From: Climacium dendroides
Lineage: Eukaryota; Streptophyta; Bryopsida; Hypnales; Climaciaceae
Length of the DNA stretch: 64,000 nt
Assembly: GCA_950106755.1 (NCBI GenBank)
Contig: OX467083.1
Coordinates: forward strand, 32,917,029-32,981,028
Reading direction: 5' to 3'
Below, piece after piece: positions 25,385 to 38,039 of this stretch. The position numbers and the translations under genes were made by a program. Position 1 is the stretch's first letter. Every line of letters begins with the position of its first letter. The notes under the pieces are model-generated. The model made no database searches, was not told the origin of the DNA, and saw only the letters and a list, made by a program, of their open reading frames with translations.

Positions 25385-27175
25385 TTGTGTCTGCATTAGT
25401 GGTAATGGACTGGCAACCAAATTGAGAGAACCTAGGAAGAAGGGTGGGGAAAGAAAGAGAAAAAGAACAAAAAAATATGTTTTCTGGTATGTTGTTTGAA
25501 ATTAGTTTACATATTACTTATATCTACTTGAAAAAATGACATTAGATACATAGGCTACGTTGGCTTATCCTTGGATGAACCCCTATACTAAAGGTACTTT
25601 GAGAAAAAAATAAAGTTTAAGTGAAAAAGTACCTTACATCTTCAATATGCACTATATTCCACATAGTCTACAACTTTCTTCTACTATGGTAAAATTTTGA
25701 TGTAAACTATGTTATAAGCTCAATCTTGTCTATCATGCCATTATGCTACATGCCTCTCCTAATCATCAATTCACAACCCTGAGGCACCATAAAAATTTGA
25801 ACTTTGTAAGCTTGACATGCCAAAAATCCAAACAAAAGGGCATTGTAGTTTCAAGTGTGGGGTGCAAATTGTGGCACAACCTATGTTGAAAAACAACAAA
25901 GGCTACAATTGTTGAGACATTATATATCCCCCCAAGCATGCCAAATAATTTGACATGGCAATATGATGTGCCTTAGTAGAAATGTTTTTAGTTGTGAATA
26001 CTCTTTTAAATTGTTGTAAGTTATCTCTAAGTATGCGTGGAATTGGTTTAAGTCTAAATTAGAATTATACTAAAGTAGTGATTGTCAATAACATCATTCT
26101 TGTAATCAATGTACATTTGAAAGCCTTGGATAAAATTTAAATTATCAAATATGAAGTATTAATCAATTAGTTGTTAATTAATTATGTATTTGTGATGTGC
26201 CTTAACTCCTAAGCGTCATAGACGCAACAACTATGAAGACAAGTTTAAAAGAGCATTGTATAAAAAGTAGCATAATTCAAAGTCTGGTGTGGTTGCCCAA
26301 TTTACCACCGTATAAATATGTTGTCAACAACCCGACAAGTGCAAATCGGCTATATTCAAGAAAATTCACCGTACGAATATAAATTTCATAAGATTTGATG
26401 AACACCCTTTTGCAAGAATCATGGTTTTGTTAGCATCACGAGGTTTTAAAAATTTGTTGATGATAAAGAACAAATTAGATGCGTGTGTGATTTTGGAGTA
26501 TGATATGTAGCATTGAGATGACAATCCAGAAAAAAAAATTGAAAAACAAAGCAAAATCCCAACTTTTTTGTAATTCAAAAGTGGCACACTTCTCGACTCA
26601 ACCTTGGAGGGACCTCGATACAAGTAAAATGAAGCCAGATTGGTGGCAGTTTCCACTGTCATCTTGTATTGTGGTCGATGGTTACAGCGTTCAGATGTCT
26701 TGAATACGGAATTGGTAGTTGAAGTCTCGGTAGGAGTCTCAAGCATGGGTCTTGAGTAGGGGTTTTTAGAACTGCATATTACCATTCATATATAAGAGAA
26801 AAAAAGGACAACAAAATCAACACAACACTAGCTACTAAGAAACTCAATGCACTGCTTTACATCTTCCTTCATGTATAAATGGTGATGGCCAATTCATGAA
26901 GGTCCCTAAGGTCTCAAGCCCAATAAGTGTTGAATGTTGCATACCGAACATTCCATCATTTACAACTGCAAGTTCGTAGCTTGATGAGTGGATAATGCTG
27001 CACATCAAGATTCAAATCCAGATCACTTCAAATGCTTGGTGATGAGTGTTCTCCTAACCTCACGTTGCAATCGCTTCTATTGCAACAACAATGAATGGGA
27101 CAATTTTATTGGCCATTTGCAACGTCAAGCCTACGGCGCTCCACCAAACTCCGGACAACATGAACACCTCTAGGC
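25385..27175. other. intergenic stretch, no gene recognised
   Basis: A 139-codon minus-strand open frame at 26785-26366 includes one hydrophobic stretch (GILLCFSIFFSG) but no domain I recognise. Its codon content gives no support for a real gene. Confidence 0.4.
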
Positions 27176-27179
27176 ATGA

Positions 27180-28500
27180 GGTAAGTACTTTTGGTCCTAG
27201 GAGATCGTGCAATATCTGTACTAATTAGCCAATCTACTAAAGCCAAGCACACATGAGTTACATTGCCGCTACTTTCATTGTCCACTTGCAACAAGTATGA
27301 ACAACCACATAGCAAGATTTGCGACACATGAATACAAAACTGCATGCTTGGCAATAAATATTTTGCTTCCGCTCACACTTTATGCACTGTCATATCAATG
27401 TTCTGTGAGATTCGGGAAGGTGCATTGCACCTGCATTCTTCCCTACACTATGAACAATTCAAGGCAAAGAAAATTGAGGCTCAATCAATGCTTGGGCTAC
27501 CCGGTAGTAGAATTGTTTACGTAAGCCTAATTTCTGTGGCCTACATTGCATATACTCCATAGATAATACCCACGCATTCAACAAGTTAGAGTTTAAGACA
27601 AAAACACACACTTTATGCCACCATTTTGACTATAATACTGGCAACTATAATCCCTTCTCATTTAATCTATGACATCCATTCCCCTCATATTATGGAAATA
27701 TTCAATTTGCTGTGGGATATTTTCTAAATCCTTATACTCTTTGTTCATCCAATGCTTTGTAATGATAGGGACTACTACTACAAGGTTGGAATTGGTACTG
27801 AGAAACATGACTAGTTTTGAGTCAAACCAAATTGATGCCACCATGTGCTAATCCTTATGAATTAATCAAAGCATAGTTCTACGAGGGTACTCATCTCTCT
27901 ACAAGCTTTAGAGCAAAGAAAGGACCCCAACTCGGGAACCTTTCAATGTCCTTGTTGCATACGTACCCAGATCCAATAGCTTCTTGAATTAAGACAAGGA
28001 TGTGAAAAAATTGTCTACAATGACAATGTGTTTACGGTACTTTAATTCTCTCATAAGCTCTAGGACGACGTGCTCACTTTGACCTACATCTACTACTCCT
28101 TGCTTACCCAAGTAAGGAATAACATTGAAAATGTAACAAGACTCAATCGACACTACTATTCAAAATTTAAAACCGTACTTTGTAGGCTTAGCCTTCACGT
28201 ACTACTTAAAGCTAGAGTAATGGCCACAATATGCTATCATCATCTCATCTATAGAAATATATCTACCAAAGTTGTACGATTCTTTAGATCTATTCACAAA
28301 ATGGTCAACCAAAAATCTGACCTTTCCTATCTTGTCATATAAAGGATGCAACCTATCACTTTTCAAGGAAGTGTTATTTGTGACATGAAGGCAATAGAGC
28401 AATGCTTCAAGGTGGACCCGTTTTAAAACTTTTAGTATCACTAGACATTTGTAGAAAGGATCACGCATCTAATAATCTCTGATAGTAAGGGAACTACTTT
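27180..28500 (-). pseudogene. PiggyBac-type transposase, decayed
   Basis: Reading leftwards, blocks typical of the DDE_Tnp_1_7 (PiggyBac) transposase appear in the right order. At 28468-28202 is a block with LHPLYDKIGKVRFLVDHF then YISIDEMMIAYCGHYSSFK; the ISIDE-M-I motif carries the family's first catalytic aspartate region. It runs on in frame after a stop with VKAKPTKYGFKF. Near 28060-27990 comes IVIVDNFFTS, a match to the second catalytic aspartate motif. At 27844-27662 is MVASIWFDSKLVMFLSTNS followed by YFHNMRGMDVID, corresponding to the W-D-x-K-x-V-x-x-L-S-T and N-x-x-M-x-G-V-D motifs. Stops and frameshifts break the frame, so it is inactive. TTAA-flanked terminal repeats were not identified. 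The C-terminal cysteine-rich domain is not clearly readable. Confidence 0.75.
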
Positions 28501-28519
28501 ACAGCCATGAAGATTACAA

Positions 28520-31500
28520 GGCACTATATCCCAATTCCTAAGGAATCTTATTTCTTTGAATTTTTGGTATTTTCAACAATACTCTAGTTGGTTCGAAAAG
28601 CATAATTTTCTACTAATATAATCATATGAAAAAAATTCTAAATTATTCTATACAAAATTTTCCTAACAGACCTTTATTGTCACCTCAAGAATATTCAAAA
28701 TATTATAAAATGGTGCCATAGTCATTCAAACATTTACAAGATTTAACTTGAAATTTTTTAAATAAAATACAATTACTTAAAACTATATAAAAATTTCCTT
28801 TTCTCAAGAAAAAGAGGATCAAACAAAATTTAGCCAAAATGATCATGAACTTATTAATATTGATATTCCACCACTAATATTAATATTTGTTATATGCAAT
28901 TGAACAACATGTCTACTAGTCTTTGAAAGATTAGGAGGAGAAGCAAATTAATGCAAAACTGTTGCATTAAAAATGTAGAGATATAATCTCAAGAAAAAGT
29001 GGGATACTATATTCACTTTTTGAGAACCAATGAACCAATTCCAAAAGGGGGAGGCAAGGAGTTCAATGTAATAGCCAATTCCTTTTGAGTGCAAATCAAT
29101 GTATATTGATTTTATTGGAAATCACAGTGACAAAGGGAGTAAACCTCCCAAGGAATGCACCTCTTTTTAATTTTTAAAAATGCATGTGTATATGGGGATA
29201 TTAAAAGTGAAATTTTTTTTTGATCAATTATCACCCCCCTATTGTTAGCTAATAGTCTAACGTAACTTATTTTATGAGACCCTATGAGTAATTTAAATAA
29301 TTTCTTAGCCTTTGATTTTAAATCTATGTTGATTAGATTTTCTTTTATAGAAACATATACACTTCAAAAAATGTAGTTTGCAAAATATATAAAAATTCAA
29401 ATATGCAAGTTTATAATATGATAGCTCAATTATATAATTGGTAGTAAGAATCTAAAGCTCTTATTCAATATGCAACATAATATTTTAAAATGAAAAAAAT
29501 GGGCCAAGATCATATGCCCTCATTTGTTATATTAGATTTAATCATTTTTTAACATGATTGTAATTGAATATTGTTAAATGCAATTCAATAATTCTCATGT
29601 AGTCACAACCTTTAGCTCTCCAACAATGGTATCATTGAAAAATCACACCAATGATTATCTATAAAGTTAGGTTCATACAACAATATTATTCTAATCTAAT
29701 CTTCCATAGTCTAGTGCCAATTAGATAATTTGCCATAGCTAATTTCGCCACATTCCAAGTAAATGTGATTACTATCTAGATTTTAATTGATGCCCTATAT
29801 ACTTGCATAACTTTGGTACATTTACACTGAAGGAATATCTTAACTTTGAGAAAGATAAGACAATTTTCGTTTTTATAGAAGATTTAGATTGGATGAGGTA
29901 TAATGAAATTTTTTGTAACCTCAACTCAAACCTCAATCTTAGTAGGCTATACTTGTAAGTCCATTTTGGCATAACCTACCAAATAAGGATCTTCAAATTT
30001 AAAAAAAAAATTAAAATACATTACATTAGAATATTACAAAATTAAAATTTCAAATTCTTGTGATTAAAACTAATTTAACTGATTTTTGAAGTGATCTTTG
30101 GAATTTCTATATTGACATATATTAATGTGAATTAAATTGCAGATGATTAGTATAAAAGATGAATTATTTTATAGACTGCCCTAATATTATTGGACCATAT
30201 TAGATCTAATTGTTTGAAAATTCTAAAAATAGAATCAAAGTGTCAAATATTTTATTTGAAAATTTTATATTTTCATTAGATATTAAAAAAACAAAAAAGA
30301 ATATAAAATTTTAATTTAAAAATAAATTTGAGATTCTTGTACTATAGATGAGTGAATTTTGAGCACTAAAAATAAATGAAAGTATAATCTCTTACTACAT
30401 TTTAGTGTATGGTGACATGCCAAAAAAAGACTTTGTTTGGTAGGTTTCTACTTTTAAAACTTACTAAATTTTGGTTACAAATAGAAATTAACACTTAACC
30501 CTAAAAATCATGAGAAGACATTTTGTGTATAGTATTTTGCCAAATTTAGTTTCGTTCTATAGATCTAAATGTAAGTTATAAAAATTATCTTTTTTTGAAT
30601 TTGAGACCAACTAATGAAATGAAAATTATCAAGTCTAGTTTCCACTCTAAGTTGGAAGGGATAAGCATTTCACGAAGTCCACAATTCAAAATGAAGTGTC
30701 AAAGGTTCAAAATTATAATATTTTAATTTGTCACTGTTGTAATTAAAAAACACCCAACAACACTAGAATGTACCCTTAACCCCTAATGATCCAAGGGCTG
30801 TGAACTTTTAAATTATGCCAAAACTGCCAAGATTTTGAACAATTTGTTTGTTCATTTTTTCTTGAGATCAGATAGAATGTAACTATAAGATTTTGAAATT
30901 CACATTGAAAGTGAGCATCTCAAAAATGTTTTAGAGTATTTAACCGCATAATTTAGTAGATATTTAAGATTGAAGTTTTATGGAAAAACAAGGCAATACA
31001 CTTTGAAGGAGCAATCATAATTTATTGAGAATATATTAAAATGATGACCTTTAATACTTAGTAAAAGACAAGAAAGTTGAAAATGCTCATTTAAAATTTC
31101 TCAACATTATGAACATTTTTCAATTCATGGTGGAGCTTGTAATACATGGTGGTCATTGAAATGAGAGTAGTGTTTGTAAGAAAAACAAGAATGGGCATAT
31201 TTGCATATCTTTTCCTTGAGCTCCTTCAATTTACCTTATTTGAAGTAGATTTGTTATTTTTGAGGTGGATAATAATTACATTGGTTGGCTAACTTTTCAA
31301 TTAATGCCCAAATTTGAACCCTCATAAATGAATCATGAACTACACTACACCTCTAAACTTTAAAAAATTCCACAAGGCAGAGTTTAATCCCTAACTACCC
31401 ACAACCTTTTGGATTTTAAAAACATCATTGCTTTTGAAGTGTTATAGACTTATAGGTCTAAATGTCACTAATGTATAGAAATCTCAACCATGCAATCTTA

Positions 31501-31820
31501 TAGTGTATATATTGCACATGATAGGAATCAAATTTGGAGTCATTTGGCTACATTGATTACAAGATTACAATGTTTTAGTGTTGAAAAAGGATGCTGACAT
31601 TTTCCTAGCAACACATTTGAAGGTGAAATTCAATTTCTAAACCTCCTCAAATGACAAAATTTTAAACTATAAAGTGCTTCACAAGAGGCATACAAACATG
31701 TTAATCAGTGAATGAAAACATCATTCAAATGACTCATTGTGTCTACTTGGGGTGCTTAGGAGTTAACTCAGAATTTGATGAAACTACCACCATTGGATTC
31801 ATACCATAATCTATTCACAA
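28520..31820. other. AT-rich intergenic stretch
   Basis: No gene recognised. The segment near 30590-30660 is an inverted, diverged match to 8840-8900. TTAACCCCTAA words near 30777 and related ones near 31760 hint at more copies of the dispersed repeat family. Confidence 0.4.
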
Positions 31821-31829
31821 GGTATAATT

Positions 31830-34800
31830 TTTTCTTAACTCAAAATTTGAGAACTAGCAGCTGGAAAAAGAGGAGCGGCCACAAGAAAATGGTCACTTGG
31901 GTCATTAGGGGTTAAAGGCTTCCTAGAAAGCTGCATCAGAGGACAATGGAAGAAAACGATGCCCAGAATTGAAGTCGCCAGTTCCACTGGATTGGCAAGC
32001 AGATATGCCAGACTACCACTTCTACTCACCTCATCTCAAGATCGGCAGGCCTCCCCAGTGCTTGCTTGGCAACCCTTTTTAAAATTAGCAAAAACATGTT
32101 ACTGGATTCTGTTGCACCGAACTCACTTGGAGATAGTTCGACATCTCACAAGTCCAATAGATTCCACACGCATTACAATAGTAGAAAACAGTGCCCAAAC
32201 CAACACAAGCTTTGGATGGCATAAATTCGGACATGAATTAACAAAGTTGTGTTGATTCGGTCATGTTTTGTTGCTTTGGACGGCTTGATTCATACATTGC
32301 TTTGGACTAATGATAATTGAACTACTGCTTGTTGCAGATGTGCACCATCATCTCAGCTAGCAAGGTATGCAACCGATGAAGAAGTTCAAGATTTTGATTG
32401 GTAACGCCATGAGCCAGATTGCGGCTTGGATGATACATTCACAGCAACATCCACACGGTAATATAATTGCAAAGGGTTTGCTGCATTCGCACACACCACG
32501 GCAGCTTTGTCAACTACCACCTCTCTTGGAAGCTAGATTAGATTTTTCACACTTCACATACAATTAACCTCAAGTGGTCCAACATAAGCTCAGCGTGATC
32601 GAGGAAGGGAGTGCAGTCATCTTCAGATTCAGACTCTTGAAGGAATGTGAAATTGCTTACAAGAGTATAAACAGAATTGCTCCAAAGAACCACATTACGC
32701 AGCCCAAGATGAGGAAAGGGAACCCAAGGATGCCACCTAAACAACCCATCTTTGACTATAGGTGTCCTAGCTGCCTCCAGCTTCCTACAGCGTAAAGTTT
32801 TTGAGTGCAAGCTTCACTCACGCAGAGCTTCTCCTCCAGGGAATTGGGCCTGTAAAATGTCTCACAACATCTGTCTCCCCCATTATTTCGGCTTGTTTCA
32901 AAGATCATTACATAATCGTAGCTGCCAAAAAAAATTCATTATGTATTTACCACCTTCGCAAGAACAATCCTTTCTCCTCCTTTCCCGACAGGCCTCAGTA
33001 ACCTTTGCCAGGAAGGGATAGCCTGTCAACATTGCAGCAACCTTTCATGTGACTCTTCACAGATCAAAGGTCGCTGGGAGGGGATCCAAGGGAACAGGCT
33101 ACCCAATGTACCCAATTTCATAAGGTGAGAGTCATGAGAGGAAAACAAAGGGTGAGCAGATGAACTTCGGCAGACAAGGCGAAAACATTCTTGAAAAATT
33201 AACGGAGTTCGGAGTCTTGAAATTTCCAGATGCTTGACGAGACGACACTCTGACATAGAGGCTCCAGTCGAAGTTCCAGCTAGGCTAATTCAAGTTCAGA
33301 CTATATTCAATGAAACTAACCCGTGCAAATACAGTATCATTAGTCACGAAATAGGTGTGCACATTTTGAAGGGGGTTGAAGTTTAAACCTGAGAGTGAAA
33401 AATTCTGACCATTGCAAATTCTGCTCTTTGAAATATTCCTGTTTTCTTTCTACTTAGAGCGACTCTCAGTAAGGCTTTTGAGTTGTGGAAGACTTGATGC
33501 GCGCGGGACTCGAGGTTGTGATAATGTCTGATACGTAACTTCTGAGAAACTTGCATACTTGTTCGAATTCATTGTCTTAATGATTTAGGGCCCGCTTGTG
33601 TATCAAACCTCTCTGTCTGGATGGAACAGATTTTGTTCCACTCGGTCGTAACTAAACCCTAAACCCTGGAAATCTGGAAATCCTCCAACTTTCCTTAATA
33701 ATGTTTTACTCATTAGTACATCAATTTTCCTTAGGAATCGATTTATCTTCAAGTGTTCAAATTTATGTAGCATGGCTCAGATTCTTGGAGGCCTGATTTT
33801 TCATGACTGGGAATAGAAGCGGAATTGTTGCAGTGATTTCAGATTGCGTGTTGGAAGCGAAGATAGTGTTAACATTGTTGGGGATTCCGTTTAATCGTCG
33901 CTCACAGCAGGCTAGGTTTTGTGTGTGATCGCAAGCTCAAAGCGACGAACTGGAGGGTAGGCTGCTTAACATTCTTGAAGTCAAGGCATAAGACTCTTTG
34001 CTTCCCACGAATCAAGGCGCCTTTCACTGGAGAAAATCTTGAATGCAAGCTGTTGGAGAAAATCTTGAATTATTCTTGTCAAATCTTGATATCAAGCTCG
34101 TGGAGGAAATCTGGAGAAAATCTGGAATTATTCTTGTTACGGTGATACTGTAGAGTGTAGACCCAACTTTCCCATTCAAGAATGTTACGTGCAGTAGAAG
34201 GGGCCAGCGTGCGCATGGGAAGGAGAGAAAAATAGCATCATCAGGCACCATTAACCTTGGGAGTCTATTTGGATGGAAATCATGGAATTACAACTACTCC
34301 GTTTAACTTTATTTTCATATTCTTACTGGTGCCAGATGGTGAACAATCCTATGTGCACAACAATAACGGAATTCCTGGAACAAACATACGAAACATCAGA
34401 CGGTTCACCACATTTGAGCAGGGCCTTCGAGAAGATACTGAACATACTCACCTGAAAAGAGTCACGAGTTGAAATCAACGTCCTCCACAACATTCACATT
34501 GCTTCCCCTCATCCCTTTCAAATTTGAAACTTAACACCCCAAACAAGCTGCATCCTGCCGCAAACACTAAAACCTCGTACACGGTCCCTCCGAAAGGTTG
34601 ATCGATGTGCAGAATATAGACTCTTCCATTAAATTTGATGGCAACAACTTAAAAATGAAGAGAAATGTAAAATTAATTCATGCCATACGAAGGATCTTAG
34701 AAAGGATATTGCCAACGGCCAATGACCATCTTGAAGTGACGACTTTGAATCGAACTCAACACAGCCTTCTAGGAAGTGCAGAAATTAACTTTCAATAACG

Positions 34801-36320
34801 GCACAATGCAACCCTTTCGTGTTTTGAAAAACGAACGTCCTTACCGGCACTAGGCGAATCGTATTTTTGAAAACTATCGACAAGTGGGTATAAATTTTTC
34901 ATTTTTGAAATAAGGGCATGTTCATGTTCAAAACTACATCCATGCCGCCTTCTTTTGCTGTGCAACAGAGAGGTTTCACAATGACGACAGCAAGCACTGT
35001 GCTTACTTGGTGCCAACTATTCAGTTCAAAATATGAATTCGTTTTACAACGTGGTCTTGTGATTGCAGAGATACGTTCGAACGAGACGTATCAAACTTCA
35101 TGATTTTTGTAAGGAAATCACACACTGTCCTCCTCGTTGGTTGGTTTGTGATTTTGCTGGAGAATCGCAGTGCTGCTGACATTGCCGTACAAGGATTTTG
35201 ACAAGGGACCCCCTCCTTTTGGTATATCCACGTTGTAGCCATGTTTCAAAATTTCAACGTGGATACATGGCTACAACATGTGAGTGTTGGCCATTTCCCA
35301 AAATTTCAAAATGTCTCAACAGTAACAGAAAAGCTGATTTGCAACAAGAAGTGGGAATTCAATACCATAGCTATACTTTGGTTCATATATAACACCAGAC
35401 AATAATCACAACAATAGTACAGTCAAAACCTTAGGTGGGTATCACCAATTTGATCAAGCACTTAGGACAAAAGCCGAAGGAGAGGAGGCTTTGCATCGAT
35501 AATTTTTGCAGCAACAAAGGCGTAGACTACTGGTAAGGGCAATAGTTGAAGGGGAAACTTATAATTTTTTGTCTTTTCTCCACATGGGTCAAAGTACTTT
35601 GCCCCATGGGACTGCCAATTTAATTTCAAACAAGAATCTCCAATAGCCATTTGAAGTGAGGCACAGTAATGAAAGCCACATAGGATTTCTTTTCATTCTT
35701 GAGAAGCCACGTATGATGTTGTTTCATCCAATATTGATCGTGTGAATTCTTGATGGGGACGATGTGTGTGAAATCTTTTAGAGACAAAAATAATCCTCTC
35801 ATGCCCACTGACACTCTCTCTCCAACATCTTGCTAATTCAAATATTATACCTGGCAATGAACAGCAGTACTATCGGTTCCCTACCATATTGAATAGAGAC
35901 AATTTTATCAGTATTTCAAGATGCATCATTTGAGTATAACAAACATCGTCCAAACCTCTCCAAGTCAAGGAACCTGAATCCTGCTCAACAAGTTCCTTTC
36001 TTCATATTTGCCACAATTAGAAACTCCAGTGCATCTCAGCTCATTTAAACCTGAAGTGTAACACTATTCAGATCATCTAGACATTCAAGCATGGCCATGC
36101 TAGAGCTTTATCATGCTTAGAAGGCTGGTCAGCAAAATATATTCCAGCATTTATCGAATCGAATCGGGTACACGAAATGCAACACTTCGAAGAAATGGAA
36201 TGTGGTTATTTTTACATCTATACTCCACTCACTACTCTCGTTTTCTGGACATGCCACACCGCTCTTTGGTAATCAAAGTGGTTTCATCACTCTACAAAGG
36301 ACAATTACTCGAGCGACTGT
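31830..36320. other. gene-like composition but no recognised gene
   Basis: This 4.5-kb region is visibly less AT-rich than the transposon-dense parts and lies downstream of the COX7C-like gene. Its many short ORFs on both strands carry no domain I can name. Local features include three GGAGAAAATCTTGAAT-type words at 34029-34125 and an inverted pair around 35223-35280 (CCACGTTGTAGCCATG against CATGGCTACAAC). It may contain 3' flanking regions or decayed exons. Confidence 0.4.
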
Positions 36321-36326
36321 CTGCGA

Positions 36327-37220
36327 TCAGAAACCACCTTGCTTCTTCATTTGAAAGTGCACCGCCCAGATGGGTACAAAGGTGCCCAAGGCCAAGGAGC
36401 CGAACACGCCAAGGGCCATCTTCACCTTCCGGTTCTTCATGGCAGTGATGTCGTACATGTGCTCTGCATGGATGTAGTCGTTGCTGTACCTCTTGGCTCC
36501 CGTTGCATGAAACTGCCGGGTGCCTGCAAGAATTAATCGCACCATTGTCAAGACTAGCAGCAATACTAGCGTCATTTCTGAATCACAATGACATGGAAAC
36601 GATCTGCTACTGACGAACTAAAACTAGAAACCTACGTTGACCTACACAACAGCAAAGAAAAATTCATGGGAAATCGAAGCCTCACAGGCTAAGATGCCTG
36701 CGAAATACAAAACTGACCTAAGAGCCCAAGCGACGCAATCAAGCAAGTGCTGAGTGAATTATGCACCATCAAGTAGTTAATTAGGTCATTCACGCACTCG
36801 AACACATCACCAAAATGATATAACCAAGACAAGACGACTAAAAGGGATAACGGAATCCCAGAATCCTAAAATCACTAGCAAACAAGAAAACCCTGATCTA
36901 AACGTCGATCAATTCAAGCGAAACTTTCAACATTCTGCGGATTGTCGAAACTTCCATACAAGAAACAGACCATCGCTCAAAGTAAGGAACGTCTTCCGAT
37001 CTGCATATGCGAATTCCTTTAACTTGCGAAACAAAAGTAACCTAGAAATTGATGAGTACGTAGAAACTCAAACACGCACACTGCACTAGGGTTAGGTGAC
37101 CTGGCAATAAGAATCCGACAGAAGAATTGGGGCAGAAAGGGTACCAGAGACAGCAGGAGTGGTAGCAGCGACCTTCGAAACCACGCGCCGCACGGCGGAG
37201 ACAGCAGCGGAGCTTGCCAT
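36327..37220 (-). CDS. mitochondrial membrane protein, cytochrome c oxidase subunit VIIc-like (two exons)
   Basis: Exon 1 runs 37220-37145 from the ATG and exon 2 runs 36523-36327 to the stop. The intron has a GTACCC donor and a TTCTTGCAG acceptor, and splitting a glycine codon across it gives a single frame of 90 residues. Residues 1-26 (MASSAAVSAVRRVVSKVAAT...) are rich in Ala, Ser, Val and Arg without acids, as in a mitochondrial presequence. Then come the conserved segment YIHAEHMYDITAMKNRKVKM and one membrane span, ALGVFGSLALGTFVPIWAV. The tail is FQMKKQGGF. The layout resembles COX7C/Cox8-type subunits of complex IV in the inner mitochondrial membrane, and plant proteins proposed as plant-specific complex IV subunits. 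The exact subunit name is inference. The gene stands alone and looks intact. Confidence 0.8.
36524..37144 (-). other. intron of the COX7C-like gene
   Basis: A 621-bp GT-AG intron. It contains no recognisable element. Confidence 0.75.
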
Positions 37221-37382
37221 GGCAGGAGAATGGATTGCTCGGAGGCAAATTCGGCAGATTTTTGCACGCAATGGAACCGTAATTCTAGTCTCGGAGATGG
37301 AATTCTAGATTGGGAAAACGATGCGATTTAGGGTTTGGTGCCCGTGTAAGCAGGGTTGTGTATACTCGGCACATGCCCGCAG

Positions 37383-37475
37383 GAGCATGTCCGGATATTA
37401 GATAGGTGAGGAGCATGTCCGGATATTAGATAGGGGAAGAGCATGTCCGGATATTAGATAGGGGAAGAGCACGAC
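37383..37475. repeat. 28-bp tandem repeat upstream of the COX7C-like gene
   Basis: Units starting GAGCATGTCCGGATATTAGA begin at 37383, 37411 and 37439, nearly identical. A fourth start, GAGCACG, at 37467 fades into unique sequence. The array lies about 160 bp upstream of the COX7C-like start codon, within what should be its promoter. Confidence 0.9.
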
Positions 37476-37499
37476 TTCATTGTGCACGTATCGGTACAA

Positions 37500-37800
37500 T
37501 AATTATAATTAAAGCGGTTTTTGTTGACTACCTTGGTCATGGGGGCACGTCTTTTATGGGGTAATCTTTACGCCATGGCCATTTTCTCGTCGATGAATGA
37601 TAAAGAATCTTTTGAGTGTAGGATAGAAGTGTAACTATTCATCTTCGCACTATTTATGAAAAAGAGAGGCCTTGTATAATAGTTTGACTTTCAATGAATG
37701 CTTTAGGATTTTTTTAAGCCAACTATTCGCATGGTACCCAAACCCGATTCGTTGTTTAAAGGTTAAGAAATGGATTGGTAACTGTGGAAATCATCCATTT
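37500..37800. other. intergenic stretch, nothing recognised
   Basis: Unique-looking sequence between the tandem repeat and the next foldback element. Confidence 0.5.
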
Positions 37801-37803
37801 TGA

Positions 37804-38034
37804 TATACTAGAAGAAACCAAAATTTTCGATGTCTAAGGGAACGGATTTTAGGTGACGTTGAAGAAAACAACCTATGTTTTTCTGTCAACAATTATCTCC
37901 ATTAATGTTCCATTGGACATCATTATTGACATGAAAAATATAGGTTGTTTTTTTCAACATCACCTAAAATTCGTTCCCTTTGACGTCGGCTGTTTTTTTG
38001 AATGTCACCTAAAACAAGGTTTTCTTATAGTATA
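37804..38034. mobile_element. foldback MITE, class uncertain
   Basis: Ends read CTAGAAGAAACC on the left and, in complement, CTATAAGAAAACC on the right, with TATA words outside both. Long inner arms pair: TTTTAGGTGACGTTGAAGAAAACAACCTAT-like sequence near 37850 with its complement near 37940-37975, and AGGGAACGGATTTTAGGTGA with its complement. A TA duplication would suggest a mariner-like origin. The ends also resemble CACTA-type ends with a mutated first base. Confidence 0.65.
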
Positions 38035-38039
38035 CCATG

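Noticed and set aside
26366..26785. 139-codon minus-strand frame
   Set aside because: No domain, no splice context and a length expected by chance; not reported as a gene.
33645..33668. Telomere-like AAACCCTAAACCCT
   Set aside because: Only about two units; far too short to be an interstitial telomeric array.
37019..37267. Minus-strand frames of 82 and 68 codons over the start of the COX7C-like gene
   Set aside because: They are out of frame with the conserved second exon. The third frame gives a mitochondrial presequence and joins exon 2 in frame through good splice sites.
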